Assembly: GCA_021805685.1 (NCBI GenBank)
Contig: JAJZET010000169.1
Span: forward strand, 22,732 to 55,265
DNA: 32,534 nt
Source of the DNA: Pseudomonadota bacterium
GTDB lineage: Bacteria > Pseudomonadota > Gammaproteobacteria > Xanthomonadales > Rhodanobacteraceae
Direction: 5' to 3'
In this document: one piece after another, positions 16,027-23,830 of the stretch
Layout of the letters: every line of letters starts with the position of its first letter
Position numbering within the stretch: the first letter of the stretch is position 1
Position numbers and translations under genes: made by a program
The notes under the pieces: generated by a model
Seen by the model: the letters and a program-made list of their open reading frames with translations, nothing else
What the model was told of the DNA's origin: nothing
Databases searched by the model: none

Positions 16027-17949
16027 ATGCGGGGCGATCCGGTCGGACACCTGTCGAGGCTTGCGATGGCGGCGCTGCTGCTGTGCCTCAACGCCTGTGC
16101 CATGGTCGGCGTGAGCCGGGTCAAGCCCGGCGATGTGGTGAACGAGCGCCGCGCCGACGTGATCGGCAGCGGACGGCTCAGCGACGGCACGGTGCAGGTG
16201 CTGAACGGCGTGGCGCTGACCGGCAAGCACTGCGCACAATCCTTCGGCGACTGCAGCGCGATCGTCGAGCACGCCAGTGGAGTGGACGAGGAGCGCCGCC
16301 TTTCCGCGCTGTCCGAGCTGTGGCTGGGCCGTGCGCTGCGCGGCGACCGCGGACCGTCGATGGACGACGCCACGCTGGACGCCTACCTGCAAAGCGCGCG
16401 ATACGCCTATGCCTACCTGTTCTACACCCGGCGCACCCCCGACGAGCGCGTGTTCGACCAGCGCCAGGCCAAGGTGATCGCGTTCTACGACTACGCGGTG
16501 GAGCGTGTGGTAGGGCGCTGGTTCCAGGAACTGCCGAAGCTCGATACCGCCTGGAAGCGCACGCAGCTGGCCGGCTGGACGGTCCTGCGGCCGGATACCG
16601 ACCTGCGGCTGGCCGCTGCGCCGACGGAGCTGCTGCCCGCCTCCTCGCTGCGCTTCAAGGGGCTGCGCAACGTGTACCGGCGCGATGGCTTCGGCTCGGA
16701 TTTCGTGGCGGTGGCGCCGCGCGCGCCGGATGCGGCCGCCGTGCCGTGGCGGCAGCCGCGCTACGTGGCGATGACCGGGGTGCTCGCGTTCGGCGGCAAC
16801 ACGCTGGACGCGGTGCTGCACACCCATCAGGTGCAATTGCTGGCGCGCGATCCTTACCGCGATGCGCAGGTGGACATCGCCGGGCGCAGCGTGCCGCTGG
16901 GCGCCAACTTCACCGCGCCCTACGGCCTGTGGCTGGCGCGCTCGGGCTTCGCGGTGCAGTCGATCCGTTCGCTGCTGGGGCGCGACGGCGGCATCAGGGC
17001 GCCGCGCGTGCTGCTGATGCAACCGTACGACCCCGACCGCCTTACCGTGGTGATGCTGCACGGCCTCGCCAGCAGTCCGGAGGCGTGGGTGAACGTGGCG
17101 AACGAGGTGTTGGGCGACGAGACGCTGCGGCGCAACTACCAAGTGTGGCAGGTCTACTACCCCACCAATGCGCCGATCGCGGTGAACCTGCTGCAGATAC
17201 GCCGTGCGCTGGACGCCACCATTCGCCACTTCGACCCTGCTGGCAGCGCGCGCGCCACCCGGCACATGATGCTGGTGGGCCACAGCATGGGCGGGGTGAT
17301 CGCGCGGCTGCTGGTCTCCTCCAGCGGTGACCGGCTATGGAGCCTGGTGCCGGACGGCAAGCACCTGTCCGCGGCGAAGCGCGCGCGGTTGCATCGACGG
17401 CTGGCACCCTACCTGCAGTTTTCGCCGATGCCGCAGGTGGATTCCGCAGTGTTCCTCGCCGCGCCGCAACGCGGCACGCCGACGGCACGGCACCGCCTCG
17501 CCCGCTGGGCGGCCGAGCTGATCCGCCTGCCGCTCAGCCTGCTCAAGGAAATGGCCAGCATCTCGGACCTGCTCAAGGACGAATCGGGTCAGGGCGCGCC
17601 GATCCACCTGCCGAACAGCGTGGGCAACCTCAGCGACACCGATCCCTTCATCGCCGCCACCGCGAAGCTGCCGATCTCGCCGAAAGTGCGTTACCACTCG
17701 ATCATCGGCCTGTACAAGCCGCACGGCGACCTGGCGCACAGCAGCGACGGCGTGGTGCCCTACGCCAGCGCGCACCTCGCGGGCGCGGCTTCGGAAGTGG
17801 TGATCCCGTCGTGGCACAGCGTGCAGGAAGCGCCGGCGGCGATCCTCGAGCTGCGCCGCATCATGCGGCGGCATCTGCAACGTATGGGAGGCGCTGCGTC
17901 CACGACGCTGCTGGAACAGGCCGGAGCCAAGGCTGCGGCTCCGGGTTGA
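16027..17949 (+). CDS. Alpha/beta-hydrolase lipoprotein (lipase/esterase-like)
   Basis: A 640-aa predicted lipoprotein. Residues 1-24 form a lipoprotein signal with lipobox LNAC (C24); Ala at +2 suggests outer-membrane sorting. About 300 residues without a recognised domain precede a C-terminal alpha/beta hydrolase. It has LHGLASSPEAW (344-354, oxyanion strand), GHSMGG with nucleophile S420, SSDGVVPY with probable acid D574, and SWHSVQE with probable base H597. The fold resembles PGAP1/triacylglycerol-lipase-like hydrolases; the substrate, probably a lipid or envelope ester, cannot be told. The ATG has GGAGG 9 nt upstream; an upstream in-frame start at 15970 lacks the lipoprotein signal at its N-terminus. 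It is 105 bp after the EAL gene. Confidence 0.85.
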   Translation: MRGDPVGHLSRLAMAALLLCLNACAMVGVSRVKPGDVVNERRADVIGSGRLSDGTVQVLNGVALTGKHCAQSFGDCSAIVEHASGVDEERRLSALSELWLGRALRGDRGPSMDDATLDAYLQSARYAYAYLFYTRRTPDERVFDQRQAKVIAFYDYAVERVVGRWFQELPKLDTAWKRTQLAGWTVLRPDTDLRLAAAPTELLPASSLRFKGLRNVYRRDGFGSDFVAVAPRAPDAAAVPWRQPRYVAMTGVLAFGGNTLDAVLHTHQVQLLARDPYRDAQVDIAGRSVPLGANFTAPYGLWLARSGFAVQSIRSLLGRDGGIRAPRVLLMQPYDPDRLTVVMLHGLASSPEAWVNVANEVLGDETLRRNYQVWQVYYPTNAPIAVNLLQIRRALDATIRHFDPAGSARATRHMMLVGHSMGGVIARLLVSSSGDRLWSLVPDGKHLSAAKRARLHRRLAPYLQFSPMPQVDSAVFLAAPQRGTPTARHRLARWAAELIRLPLSLLKEMASISDLLKDESGQGAPIHLPNSVGNLSDTDPFIAATAKLPISPKVRYHSIIGLYKPHGDLAHSSDGVVPYASAHLAGAASEVVIPSWHSVQEAPAAILELRRIMRRHLQRMGGAASTTLLEQAGAKAAAPG

Positions 17950-18006
17950 CCGGGCCAGCCCGGCGGTCGACATCAGGGTGTCGATCGGTCGGCCTCCGGC
18001 ATGCAT

Positions 18007-18031
18007 AAAAACGCCCGGGGTAGCCCGGGCG
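18007..18031 (-). terminator. Intrinsic terminator of the OmpA-like gene, partly bidirectional
   Basis: An 8-bp stem (CGCCCGGG / CCCGGGCG) with a 4-nt loop, followed on the minus strand by five T. On the plus strand it is followed by CTTTGG, so it may also stop the hydrolase lipoprotein transcript. It lies 33 nt past the OmpA-like stop. A second small inverted repeat (TCGACA / TGTCGA) lies nearby at about 17968-17985. Confidence 0.85.
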
Positions 18032-18063
18032 CTTTGGTGGGGTGATGCGCGGCGGCCGCCGAC

Positions 18064-18669
18064 TCAGGACGTGGGAGCCGCCGAAGCCATCGCGCCGGCG
18101 CCGGTGGAATCCACGGTGAGCGAAACGCGGCGGTTGTCGGCACCGCGGTCGCCGGTGGCACCCTTCACGACCTGGCGGTTCGCATCCTTGCCGTAGCTCA
18201 CCGCGCGGATCTGGTCGGCGTTGATGCCGCTGGAAACCAGGAAGTCACGCACCGCCTCGGCGCGCTTCATGCCGAGCCGCTTGTTGTAGGCGCGCGAACC
18301 GGCCGGATCGGCAAAGCCTTCCACGGTGATCAGCACGTTCGGGTGGTACTTGCTGATGGTCTGGGCGAAGTTCTGCAGGGCCGGCTTGTCCTGGTCGCTG
18401 AGCTCGGCGCTGTTGAAGGCGAAGTGCGCAACGGTGTCCACGCTGACGCGGCCCTGCATGGCGGTGATCTGCGAGTCGTACCTGGAGAACTGCGACTGCA
18501 TCTGTTGCTTGATCGCATCGATCTGCTGCTGCTGATCCTGCTGCTTCTGCTGCAGCTGCTGGATGGCGGCGTTGAGCTCGTCCTTCTTCACGTACTGCGA
18601 GCAACCGGCCAGGCCGACGGCGAGGATGCCTGCCGCAAGCATCGCGGCGCGTGGGGTTCGGATGTTCAT
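18064..18669 (-). CDS. OmpA/Pal-like peptidoglycan-binding lipoprotein
   Basis: A 201-aa lipoprotein. The signal peptide ends in the lipobox LAGC (C23). A Gln-rich coiled coil (about 30-62) follows, then an OmpA-like domain (about 77-190) with VEGFADPAGSRAYN and LGMKRAEAVRDFL, which hold the Asp and Arg that bind diaminopimelate in this family. It should tether the outer membrane to peptidoglycan. Unlike true Pal it carries a long Gln-rich coiled coil and stands alone, without tolA, tolB or ybgF. GGGAG lies 8 nt before the ATG. It has its own strong terminator. The C-terminal tail (GAGAMASAAPTS) is low-complexity. Confidence 0.9.
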   Translation of the reverse strand: MNIRTPRAAMLAAGILAVGLAGCSQYVKKDELNAAIQQLQQKQQDQQQQIDAIKQQMQSQFSRYDSQITAMQGRVSVDTVAHFAFNSAELSDQDKPALQNFAQTISKYHPNVLITVEGFADPAGSRAYNKRLGMKRAEAVRDFLVSSGINADQIRAVSYGKDANRQVVKGATGDRGADNRRVSLTVDSTGAGAMASAAPTS

Positions 18670-18881
18670 CGATGTATCTCCCGGGTGCTTGCCGGCATCG
18701 CGGGCGACAGCAGCGGTGCCGGCAGTTCATGGATGCCCCCTGTCGTGTGCTGCCTCGGGGAAGCTACCCCATGTGGGCGGCGAACCGCGCGCATGAACGA
18801 TCCATGGCTACGGGTGCGTTCAGTTTTCCGCGGCGACGGCGATGGACGGTCCGGACGTTGCCTCGCGTGGCGCGTGTCTCA

Positions 18882-18916
18882 TGAAAGCGAAGCCCGGCGG
18901 GTGCCGGGCTTCGCTT
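18882..18916 (-). terminator. Intrinsic terminator of the acyl-CoA dehydrogenase operon
   Basis: A perfect 14-bp stem (arms 18885-18898 and 18903-18916) with a 4-nt loop, 22 nt after the minus-strand stop. The T-run is short (the stem ends in TT plus one T). Confidence 0.75.
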
Positions 18917-18938
18917 CGACGCAGGTTCGGATCGTACG

Positions 18939-20714
18939 TCAGGCGATCTCGGGGAGGCTCGCCACGCCGGCCTCGATCGCCGCCTTGTGCATTAGCGTGC
19001 GCGGCAGGATGCGCGCGAAGTAGAACGCGGCGGTGTCGCGCTTGGCCTGCTTGAACGCCTCGGATTGCGCGCTGGCCTCGGCGGCGGCCACGCTGCGCGC
19101 CTGGAAGTAGGCCAGCGTGACGTAGCCCGAGTACCACAGGTAATCCGTCGCGGCGGCGCCCAGTTCCTCCGGGTTGGCCCGCACGCGCTGCGCCAGCGCG
19201 AGCGTGAGATCGCCCCACTGCTTCAGCGCGGCGCCCAGTGGCGCGACGAAGGCGGCGAGCCTGGCGTCGCCCGCGTGCGCCTTGCAGAACGCGCCGATCT
19301 CGGCGGCGAAGTGCTTGAAGCCCACGCCCTGCAACTGGAGGATCTTGCGGCCCAGCAGGTCGGCCGCCTGGATGCCGGTGGTGCCTTCGTACAGCGTGAT
19401 GATGCGCGCGTCGCGCACGAACTGCTCCATGCCGTTCTCGCCGATGAAGCCGTGCCCGCCGTACACCTGCAGTGCTTCCTTGGTGCACTCCTGCGCCAGT
19501 TCGGTGACCACGCCCTTGGCGATGGGGATCAGGAAGGCCACCAGTTCGCCAGCCTGCTGCCGGCTGGCCTCGTCGGCGCCGCGCGATTCGATGTCGGTCT
19601 GCAGCGCGGTGTAGTAGAGCAGGGCGCGCGAGCTCTCCACGAAGGCGCGCTGGGTCAGCAGCATGCGACGCACGTCGGGTTGCACCAGCAGGTTGTCGGC
19701 GGCCTTGTCGGGAAACTTAGCGCCCGACAGCGCGCGGCCCTGCAGGCGCTCGCGCGCGTAGTTGAGGCTGTTCTGGTAGGCGCGCTCGGCCAGTGCCAGG
19801 CCCTGCACGCCCACCGACAGGCGCGCGGCATTCATCATGGTGAACATCGCGGCCAGGCCCTTGTGCGGCTGGCCGATCAGGTAGCCTTCGGCGCCGTCGA
19901 AATTCATCACGCAGGTGGCCGAGCCCTTGATGCCCATCTTGTGCTCGATGGCTCCGGCGTAGGCACTGTTGCGCTCGCCCAGCGAGCCGTCGGCGTTTAC
20001 CTTGAACTTCGGCACGATGAACATCGAAATGCCGCGGCTGCCGGCCGGCGCGTCGGGCAGGCGTGCCAGCACCAGGTGCACGATGTTCTCGGCGAGGTCG
20101 TGCTCGCCCGCGCTGATGAAGATCTTGGTGCCGCTGATCGCGTAGCTGCCGTCCGCGTTCGGCTCCGCGCGCGTCTTCAGGAGGCCGAGGTCGGAGCCGG
20201 CCTGCGGTTCGGTGAGGCACATCGTGCCGGTCCAGCGGCCTTCCACGATGGGCATCATGTAGGTCTGCTGCTGTTCGGCGGTGCCGTGCAGCTCCATCGC
20301 ATGGCAGGCGCCCTCGCTGAGCAGCGGGTACAGGCTCCACGACAGGTTGCCGGACTGGAACAGCTCCGTGGTGGCGATGCCGACCACGCCCGGCAACGCC
20401 TGGCCGCCGAATTTTTCCTGCGCGGTCAGGCCGGCCCAGCCGCCTTCGGCGAACGCCTTGAACGCTTCCTTGAAGCCCTTGGGCGTGGTGACCGTACGGG
20501 TTTCCTTGTCGTAGTGGCAGCCTTCCTGGTCGCCCGGCCAGTTGGTTGGCGCCAGCACCTGCTCGGCGAGCTTGGCGGCCTCCTCGAGCACGGCGTCGAG
20601 CAGGTCGCGGCTGTGTTCCGCGCCACCCTGCAGCCTGGTCAGGATGGCCTCGGCGCCGAGCAGGTCGAAGAGGGCGAAGCGCTGGTCATCGAGCGGGGCC
20701 TTGTAGATCGTCAT
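18939..20714 (-). CDS. Acyl-CoA dehydrogenase with C-terminal extension (DmdC/FadE-like)
   Basis: A 591-aa FAD enzyme that introduces the alpha-beta double bond in an acyl-CoA. Domains: N-terminal helical (about 40-160), middle beta (TEPQAGSDLG at 169-178 and FISAGEHDLAEN at 199-210 contact FAD), C-terminal helical with the catalytic base E443 in LYEGTTGIQA, and a C-terminal acyl-CoA dehydrogenase extension (about 470-590). The 590-aa form with extension is that of the DmdC group (3-methylmercaptopropionyl-CoA dehydrogenase) and many general medium- or long-chain enzymes; the substrate cannot be assigned. The ATG has a weak site (GAGAG). It follows the lipoprotein gene by 23 bp, so the two are probably co-transcribed under the palindrome at 21260. 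Confidence 0.93.
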   Translation of the reverse strand: MTIYKAPLDDQRFALFDLLGAEAILTRLQGGAEHSRDLLDAVLEEAAKLAEQVLAPTNWPGDQEGCHYDKETRTVTTPKGFKEAFKAFAEGGWAGLTAQEKFGGQALPGVVGIATTELFQSGNLSWSLYPLLSEGACHAMELHGTAEQQQTYMMPIVEGRWTGTMCLTEPQAGSDLGLLKTRAEPNADGSYAISGTKIFISAGEHDLAENIVHLVLARLPDAPAGSRGISMFIVPKFKVNADGSLGERNSAYAGAIEHKMGIKGSATCVMNFDGAEGYLIGQPHKGLAAMFTMMNAARLSVGVQGLALAERAYQNSLNYARERLQGRALSGAKFPDKAADNLLVQPDVRRMLLTQRAFVESSRALLYYTALQTDIESRGADEASRQQAGELVAFLIPIAKGVVTELAQECTKEALQVYGGHGFIGENGMEQFVRDARIITLYEGTTGIQAADLLGRKILQLQGVGFKHFAAEIGAFCKAHAGDARLAAFVAPLGAALKQWGDLTLALAQRVRANPEELGAAATDYLWYSGYVTLAYFQARSVAAAEASAQSEAFKQAKRDTAAFYFARILPRTLMHKAAIEAGVASLPEIA

Positions 20715-20737
20715 GGTCGTTCTCTCGGGGATAGGAA

Positions 20738-21235
20738 TCAGCGGAAGGTATTGGCGATGCCCGGCACCGGCGACAGGAAATCGCTGTGCTGGAAGGGGAA
20801 GTCCTGCGGGTTTTTCTTGTCCGGGTGGTCGGCCAGGTCGGGCTGGGCGCGGATCGTGCCCCCGATGGCGTAGGCCAGCGAGCCGCTGCTGCCCTTGGCG
20901 GCCACCGCGGCGAGCGCGCTGGTCATCGCGGGCGTGGGCAGCACGTCCACCGTGACCACGTCACTGGCGAACGATGGAATGTCGCGGTGGAAGGCGGCGT
21001 GCAGCCGTACCGGCGTCGCGTTGGCCACTTGCAGCGATCCTTCGATGGACTGGAAGTCCACGCCGCCGTAGCTGTTGTTCTGGATGCGCACGGTGAGGCG
21101 CCAGGCTCCGTTCGGCAGTAGTTGCACCTGCTGCACCGTGAGCGAGGGCGGGAACACGCTTTTTCGCTGCGGTCCGCAGGCGGCAAGACAGGCGGCGAGG
21201 GCAATGAGCGCGAAACAGCGGATCAGTCGCATCAC
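20738..21235 (-). CDS. Small lipoprotein, possibly LEA14-like
   Basis: A 165-aa predicted lipoprotein with lipobox LAAC (C20); Gly at +2. Residues 32-115 form a beta-rich domain (LTVRIQNNSY, then FQSIEGSLQVAN) resembling the LEA type-2/WHy fold of bacterial lipoproteins; this match is weak and made by eye. The C-terminal part is Asp/Pro-rich. Start: GTG at 21235 has GAGG 8 nt upstream; the next codon is ATG (21232), so either may be used. It is the first gene of a probable operon with the acyl-CoA dehydrogenase, an odd partnership for a cell-envelope lipoprotein. Confidence 0.75.
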   Translation of the reverse strand: MMRLIRCFALIALAACLAACGPQRKSVFPPSLTVQQVQLLPNGAWRLTVRIQNNSYGGVDFQSIEGSLQVANATPVRLHAAFHRDIPSFASDVVTVDVLPTPAMTSALAAVAAKGSSGSLAYAIGGTIRAQPDLADHPDKKNPQDFPFQHSDFLSPVPGIANTFR

Positions 21236-21259
21236 GGCCGTGACCTCATGGCTAAGATC

Positions 21260-21275
21260 TCAAACGATTGTTTGA
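21260..21275. promoter_or_regulatory. PsrA-type palindrome upstream of the acyl-CoA dehydrogenase operon
   Basis: TCAAAC-GATT-GTTTGA, perfect 6-bp arms with a 4-bp spacer. AAGAT and ATCTT flank it, extending the symmetry with a one-base bulge. It lies 25 bp upstream of the lipoprotein start codon. The published PsrA site in pseudomonads is (G/C)AAAC-N2-4-GTTT(G/C), which this fits fully. PsrA is a TetR-type regulator of fatty-acid oxidation that responds to long-chain fatty acids. Probable operator; the regulator gene is not in the window. Confidence 0.55.
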
Positions 21276-21375
21276 ATCTTGACCCGGGCCGCCGCGCACG
21301 TCAATGGCGGACAGTTTCCACGGCTGCGTACTGCAGGCATCATGCGACGTTCCGCCACCGTCGCCAGCACGCCAC

Positions 21376-21843
21376 ATGACCCGTCGCATTGTCGCCCGTC
21401 GCTCCCCCATCCATGGCAATGGCGTGTTCGCCGTCGAGCCGATCAGGAAGGGCGAGGAAATCATCCAGTACCGGGGCACGCTGATGACCCACGCCGAAGC
21501 CGACGAGATGTACGGCGACGGCGGCGAAACCGGCCACACCTTCCTGTTCACCCTCAACGACGACTACATCGTCGATGCCAACCGCAAGGGCAACACCGCG
21601 CGCTGGATCAACCACAGCTGCGCCCCCAACTGCCGCGCCGTGATCGAGGAAAGCGCCAGCGGCGATCCGCGCAGGGACAAGGTGCTGATCGAGGCCGTCC
21701 GCAACATCAAGCCGGGCGAGGAGCTCACCTACGACTACGGCATCACGCTGGAAGTGCCGCACACGGCGCGGCTGAAGAAGCTGTGGAAGTGCCTGTGCGG
21801 TGCGCCGAACTGCACGGGCACGCTGCTCAAGCCGAAGCGCTGA
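21376..21843 (+). CDS. SET-domain protein lysine methyltransferase
   Basis: A 155-aa protein that is a minimal SET domain plus post-SET motif. Seen: RRSPIHGNGVFAVEPIRKGE (8-27), the SAM/lysine-channel motif RWINHSCAPN (76-85), ELTYDYG (116-122) with the conserved Tyr, and a post-SET zinc cluster CLCGAPNC (C139, C141, C146) that would pair with C82. All parts needed for SAM-dependent lysine methylation are present. Bacterial SET proteins occur sporadically and are often ascribed to transfer from eukaryotes; some act on host histones, some on bacterial proteins. The ATG before TRRIVARRS lacks a Shine-Dalgarno; the frame is open up to an ATG at 21304, also unsupported. It is divergent from the lipoprotein operon. 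Confidence 0.88.
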   Translation: MTRRIVARRSPIHGNGVFAVEPIRKGEEIIQYRGTLMTHAEADEMYGDGGETGHTFLFTLNDDYIVDANRKGNTARWINHSCAPNCRAVIEESASGDPRRDKVLIEAVRNIKPGEELTYDYGITLEVPHTARLKKLWKCLCGAPNCTGTLLKPKR

Positions 21844-21896
21844 GAGGCCGGTCACCGCTAAAGCGTGCGCCCTGCCCGCCGATGCAGTCTGCAGGT

Positions 21897-21914
21897 AGCG
21901 TGCCCTGGCACGCT
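21897..21914. promoter_or_regulatory. 18-bp palindrome before the TPR-GGDEF gene
   Basis: AGCGTGCC-CT-GGCACGCT, perfect 8-bp half-sites with a 2-bp spacer, 29 bp upstream of the TTG start of the diguanylate cyclase gene. The short spacer suits a dimeric DNA-binding protein better than an RNA hairpin. Confidence 0.45.
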
Positions 21915-21943
21915 GCGCCATCGCGTCGGGCGGAGGAGGCGAT

Positions 21944-23830
21944 TTGCGTAGCAGCTTGCAGGCGTTGCTGGCATGCATGGCGTTGGCCGTGCTCCCGACC
22001 CTGCGTGCGCAGAGGGCGGCGGCACCCGATCCGGCTGCGTTCGACCACTTGCTGCAACAATTGAACGACGGCACCGTCGCCCCCGACAGCGATGCGGCGG
22101 TGAAGAGGACACTGGCACAGTTGCATGCCCTGCTGCCGCCGCATGACGCGGCCCGTGAACGCAGCTATGGCTACATCTACTGCTTTCTCGCCTTCCAGAG
22201 CGACGCCAGCGGCGGCGTAGCCTACGCGAGGCGAGGCGTCGAGACGGCGCGGCAGGCCGGCGACCTGAACGCCGAGTCGAATTTCCAGATGTGCCTCGGT
22301 AATTACCTCATCCAGGCCAGCGGCGATCGCGAGGCACTGGCGAGCTTCGACGCCGCGGTGCGGACCGCGAAGCGACTGGGCGACCCTCATGTGATCGCGG
22401 ACGCGTTGACCTGGCGTGGCAGCGAGCTCTCCTTGCTGGGCGACCAGGCCAAGGCGATGATCGACCTGCTGGACGCGCAGACCGCCTACGAGAAGATCGC
22501 CAATGCCGCGGCGCCCGCGCGCGCCAACCTCGTCAACATCGCCAGCCTGTACCGGCGCATGGGCGAATACGACGATGCGGCCAATTACCTGCGCCAGGCG
22601 TTGGCGACGATCGGCCATGCCAAGGACAAGCAGCAATTGCTTGCCATCGACATGGAGCGGGGCTTCCTTGCCGGCGAGCGGGGCGAACCGGCCGCCGCGG
22701 TGGCACCGCTGCAGAAGGCGCTGGAGCTTGCGCGCGAGATCGGGCCGCCGCAAAGCGTTGGCTCGGCCCTGCTGGCGCAGGCGGAAATCAGCAACCAGCT
22801 CGGCCAGTACGACACCGCACTGCAGCAGCTCGCGGAGGCCTCCAGGATCTTCCGGTCCGTTTCGGACCACTCCAACGCCGACATGCTGGCGCTGCAGTCG
22901 GCGGAGGCGCACGCCGGGCTGGGCCAGCGCAGCCTCGCGGCACAGGAGTTCCAGGCCGCGGCAAAAGCCCTGGCCAGCAGCGGCAACCTGCGTTACCTCG
23001 CCGAACTCTATGCCGCGCGCTCGAAGAACGAGGAGGCGCTGGGCCAGACCCAGGCGGCGCTTGACGACCTCAAGCGCATGATCGCCACCAACAAGGAGCT
23101 GGAGCAGAAAACCAAGGCGCAGGTCACCACCTTGATGCGCTACCGCTTCGACACCGCGCGCCGCGACCTGGAAAACCGTCGCCTCGCCGACGAAAAGGCG
23201 TTGCAGAGCCAGCAACTGGCCTCGCTGGAAAGCGTGCGTAAATGGCAGTGGCTGGCGATCCTGCTGGGCGGCCTGCTGATGCTTGGCGTGGCCTGGCTGG
23301 CCTATCGGCAACTGCTGAAGAGCCGCCACCTGAACCGGTTGTCGCTGCTCGATCCGTTGACCGGCATCTCCAACCGGCGCCACATCGACCACCTGCTCGA
23401 GACGGCCATCGCGAGGGCAAGCCAGTCGCACGAGGAACTGACGGTGGCAATGCTGGACATCGACCATTTCAAGCATGTCAACGACGCCCACGGCCACCCG
23501 GTCGGCGACCAGGTGCTGCGCGAAACCGCCCGCCTGTGCCAGGACTCCATGCGCCAGCACGACCGCTTCGGTCGGGTCGGCGGCGAGGAGTTCCTGGTGG
23601 TGCTGCCGGGCACCGATCTCGAACACGGCGTAATGGTGGCCGAGCGCTTGCGCGCCAAGGTCGCGGCCGCCGTGTTCGCGGTCGGCGATGCACAGATCAG
23701 GATTACCGTCAGCTTGGGTGTCGCGTCGTTGCGCGCGAACGAGTCCGCCCCGGGCACGTTGGTCATGCGCGCCGACAGCGCGCTGTACCGCGCCAAGCAA
23801 ACCGGCCGGAATCGCGTCGAGTCGGCCTGA
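21944..23830 (+). CDS. TPR-repeat sensor diguanylate cyclase
   Basis: A 628-aa membrane protein: signal peptide (1-22), a periplasmic region of about 400 residues built of TPR-like helical pairs, a coiled segment, one membrane helix (about 432-455), and a C-terminal cytoplasmic GGDEF domain. The domain is complete: LTGISNRRHID, MLDIDHFKHVND with the metal-binding Asp, GGEEF at 546-550, and the inhibitory I-site RQHD (537-540) five residues before it. It should make c-di-GMP with product inhibition, tuned by a periplasmic protein or peptide partner bound to the TPRs. The start is TTG, chosen because GGAGGAGG lies 4-5 nt upstream and it opens the signal peptide; ATG at 21977 is the alternative. 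Its stop directly abuts that of the EF-G-like gene on the other strand. Confidence 0.9.
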   Translation: MRSSLQALLACMALAVLPTLRAQRAAAPDPAAFDHLLQQLNDGTVAPDSDAAVKRTLAQLHALLPPHDAARERSYGYIYCFLAFQSDASGGVAYARRGVETARQAGDLNAESNFQMCLGNYLIQASGDREALASFDAAVRTAKRLGDPHVIADALTWRGSELSLLGDQAKAMIDLLDAQTAYEKIANAAAPARANLVNIASLYRRMGEYDDAANYLRQALATIGHAKDKQQLLAIDMERGFLAGERGEPAAAVAPLQKALELAREIGPPQSVGSALLAQAEISNQLGQYDTALQQLAEASRIFRSVSDHSNADMLALQSAEAHAGLGQRSLAAQEFQAAAKALASSGNLRYLAELYAARSKNEEALGQTQAALDDLKRMIATNKELEQKTKAQVTTLMRYRFDTARRDLENRRLADEKALQSQQLASLESVRKWQWLAILLGGLLMLGVAWLAYRQLLKSRHLNRLSLLDPLTGISNRRHIDHLLETAIARASQSHEELTVAMLDIDHFKHVNDAHGHPVGDQVLRETARLCQDSMRQHDRFGRVGGEEFLVVLPGTDLEHGVMVAERLRAKVAAAVFAVGDAQIRITVSLGVASLRANESAPGTLVMRADSALYRAKQTGRNRVESA

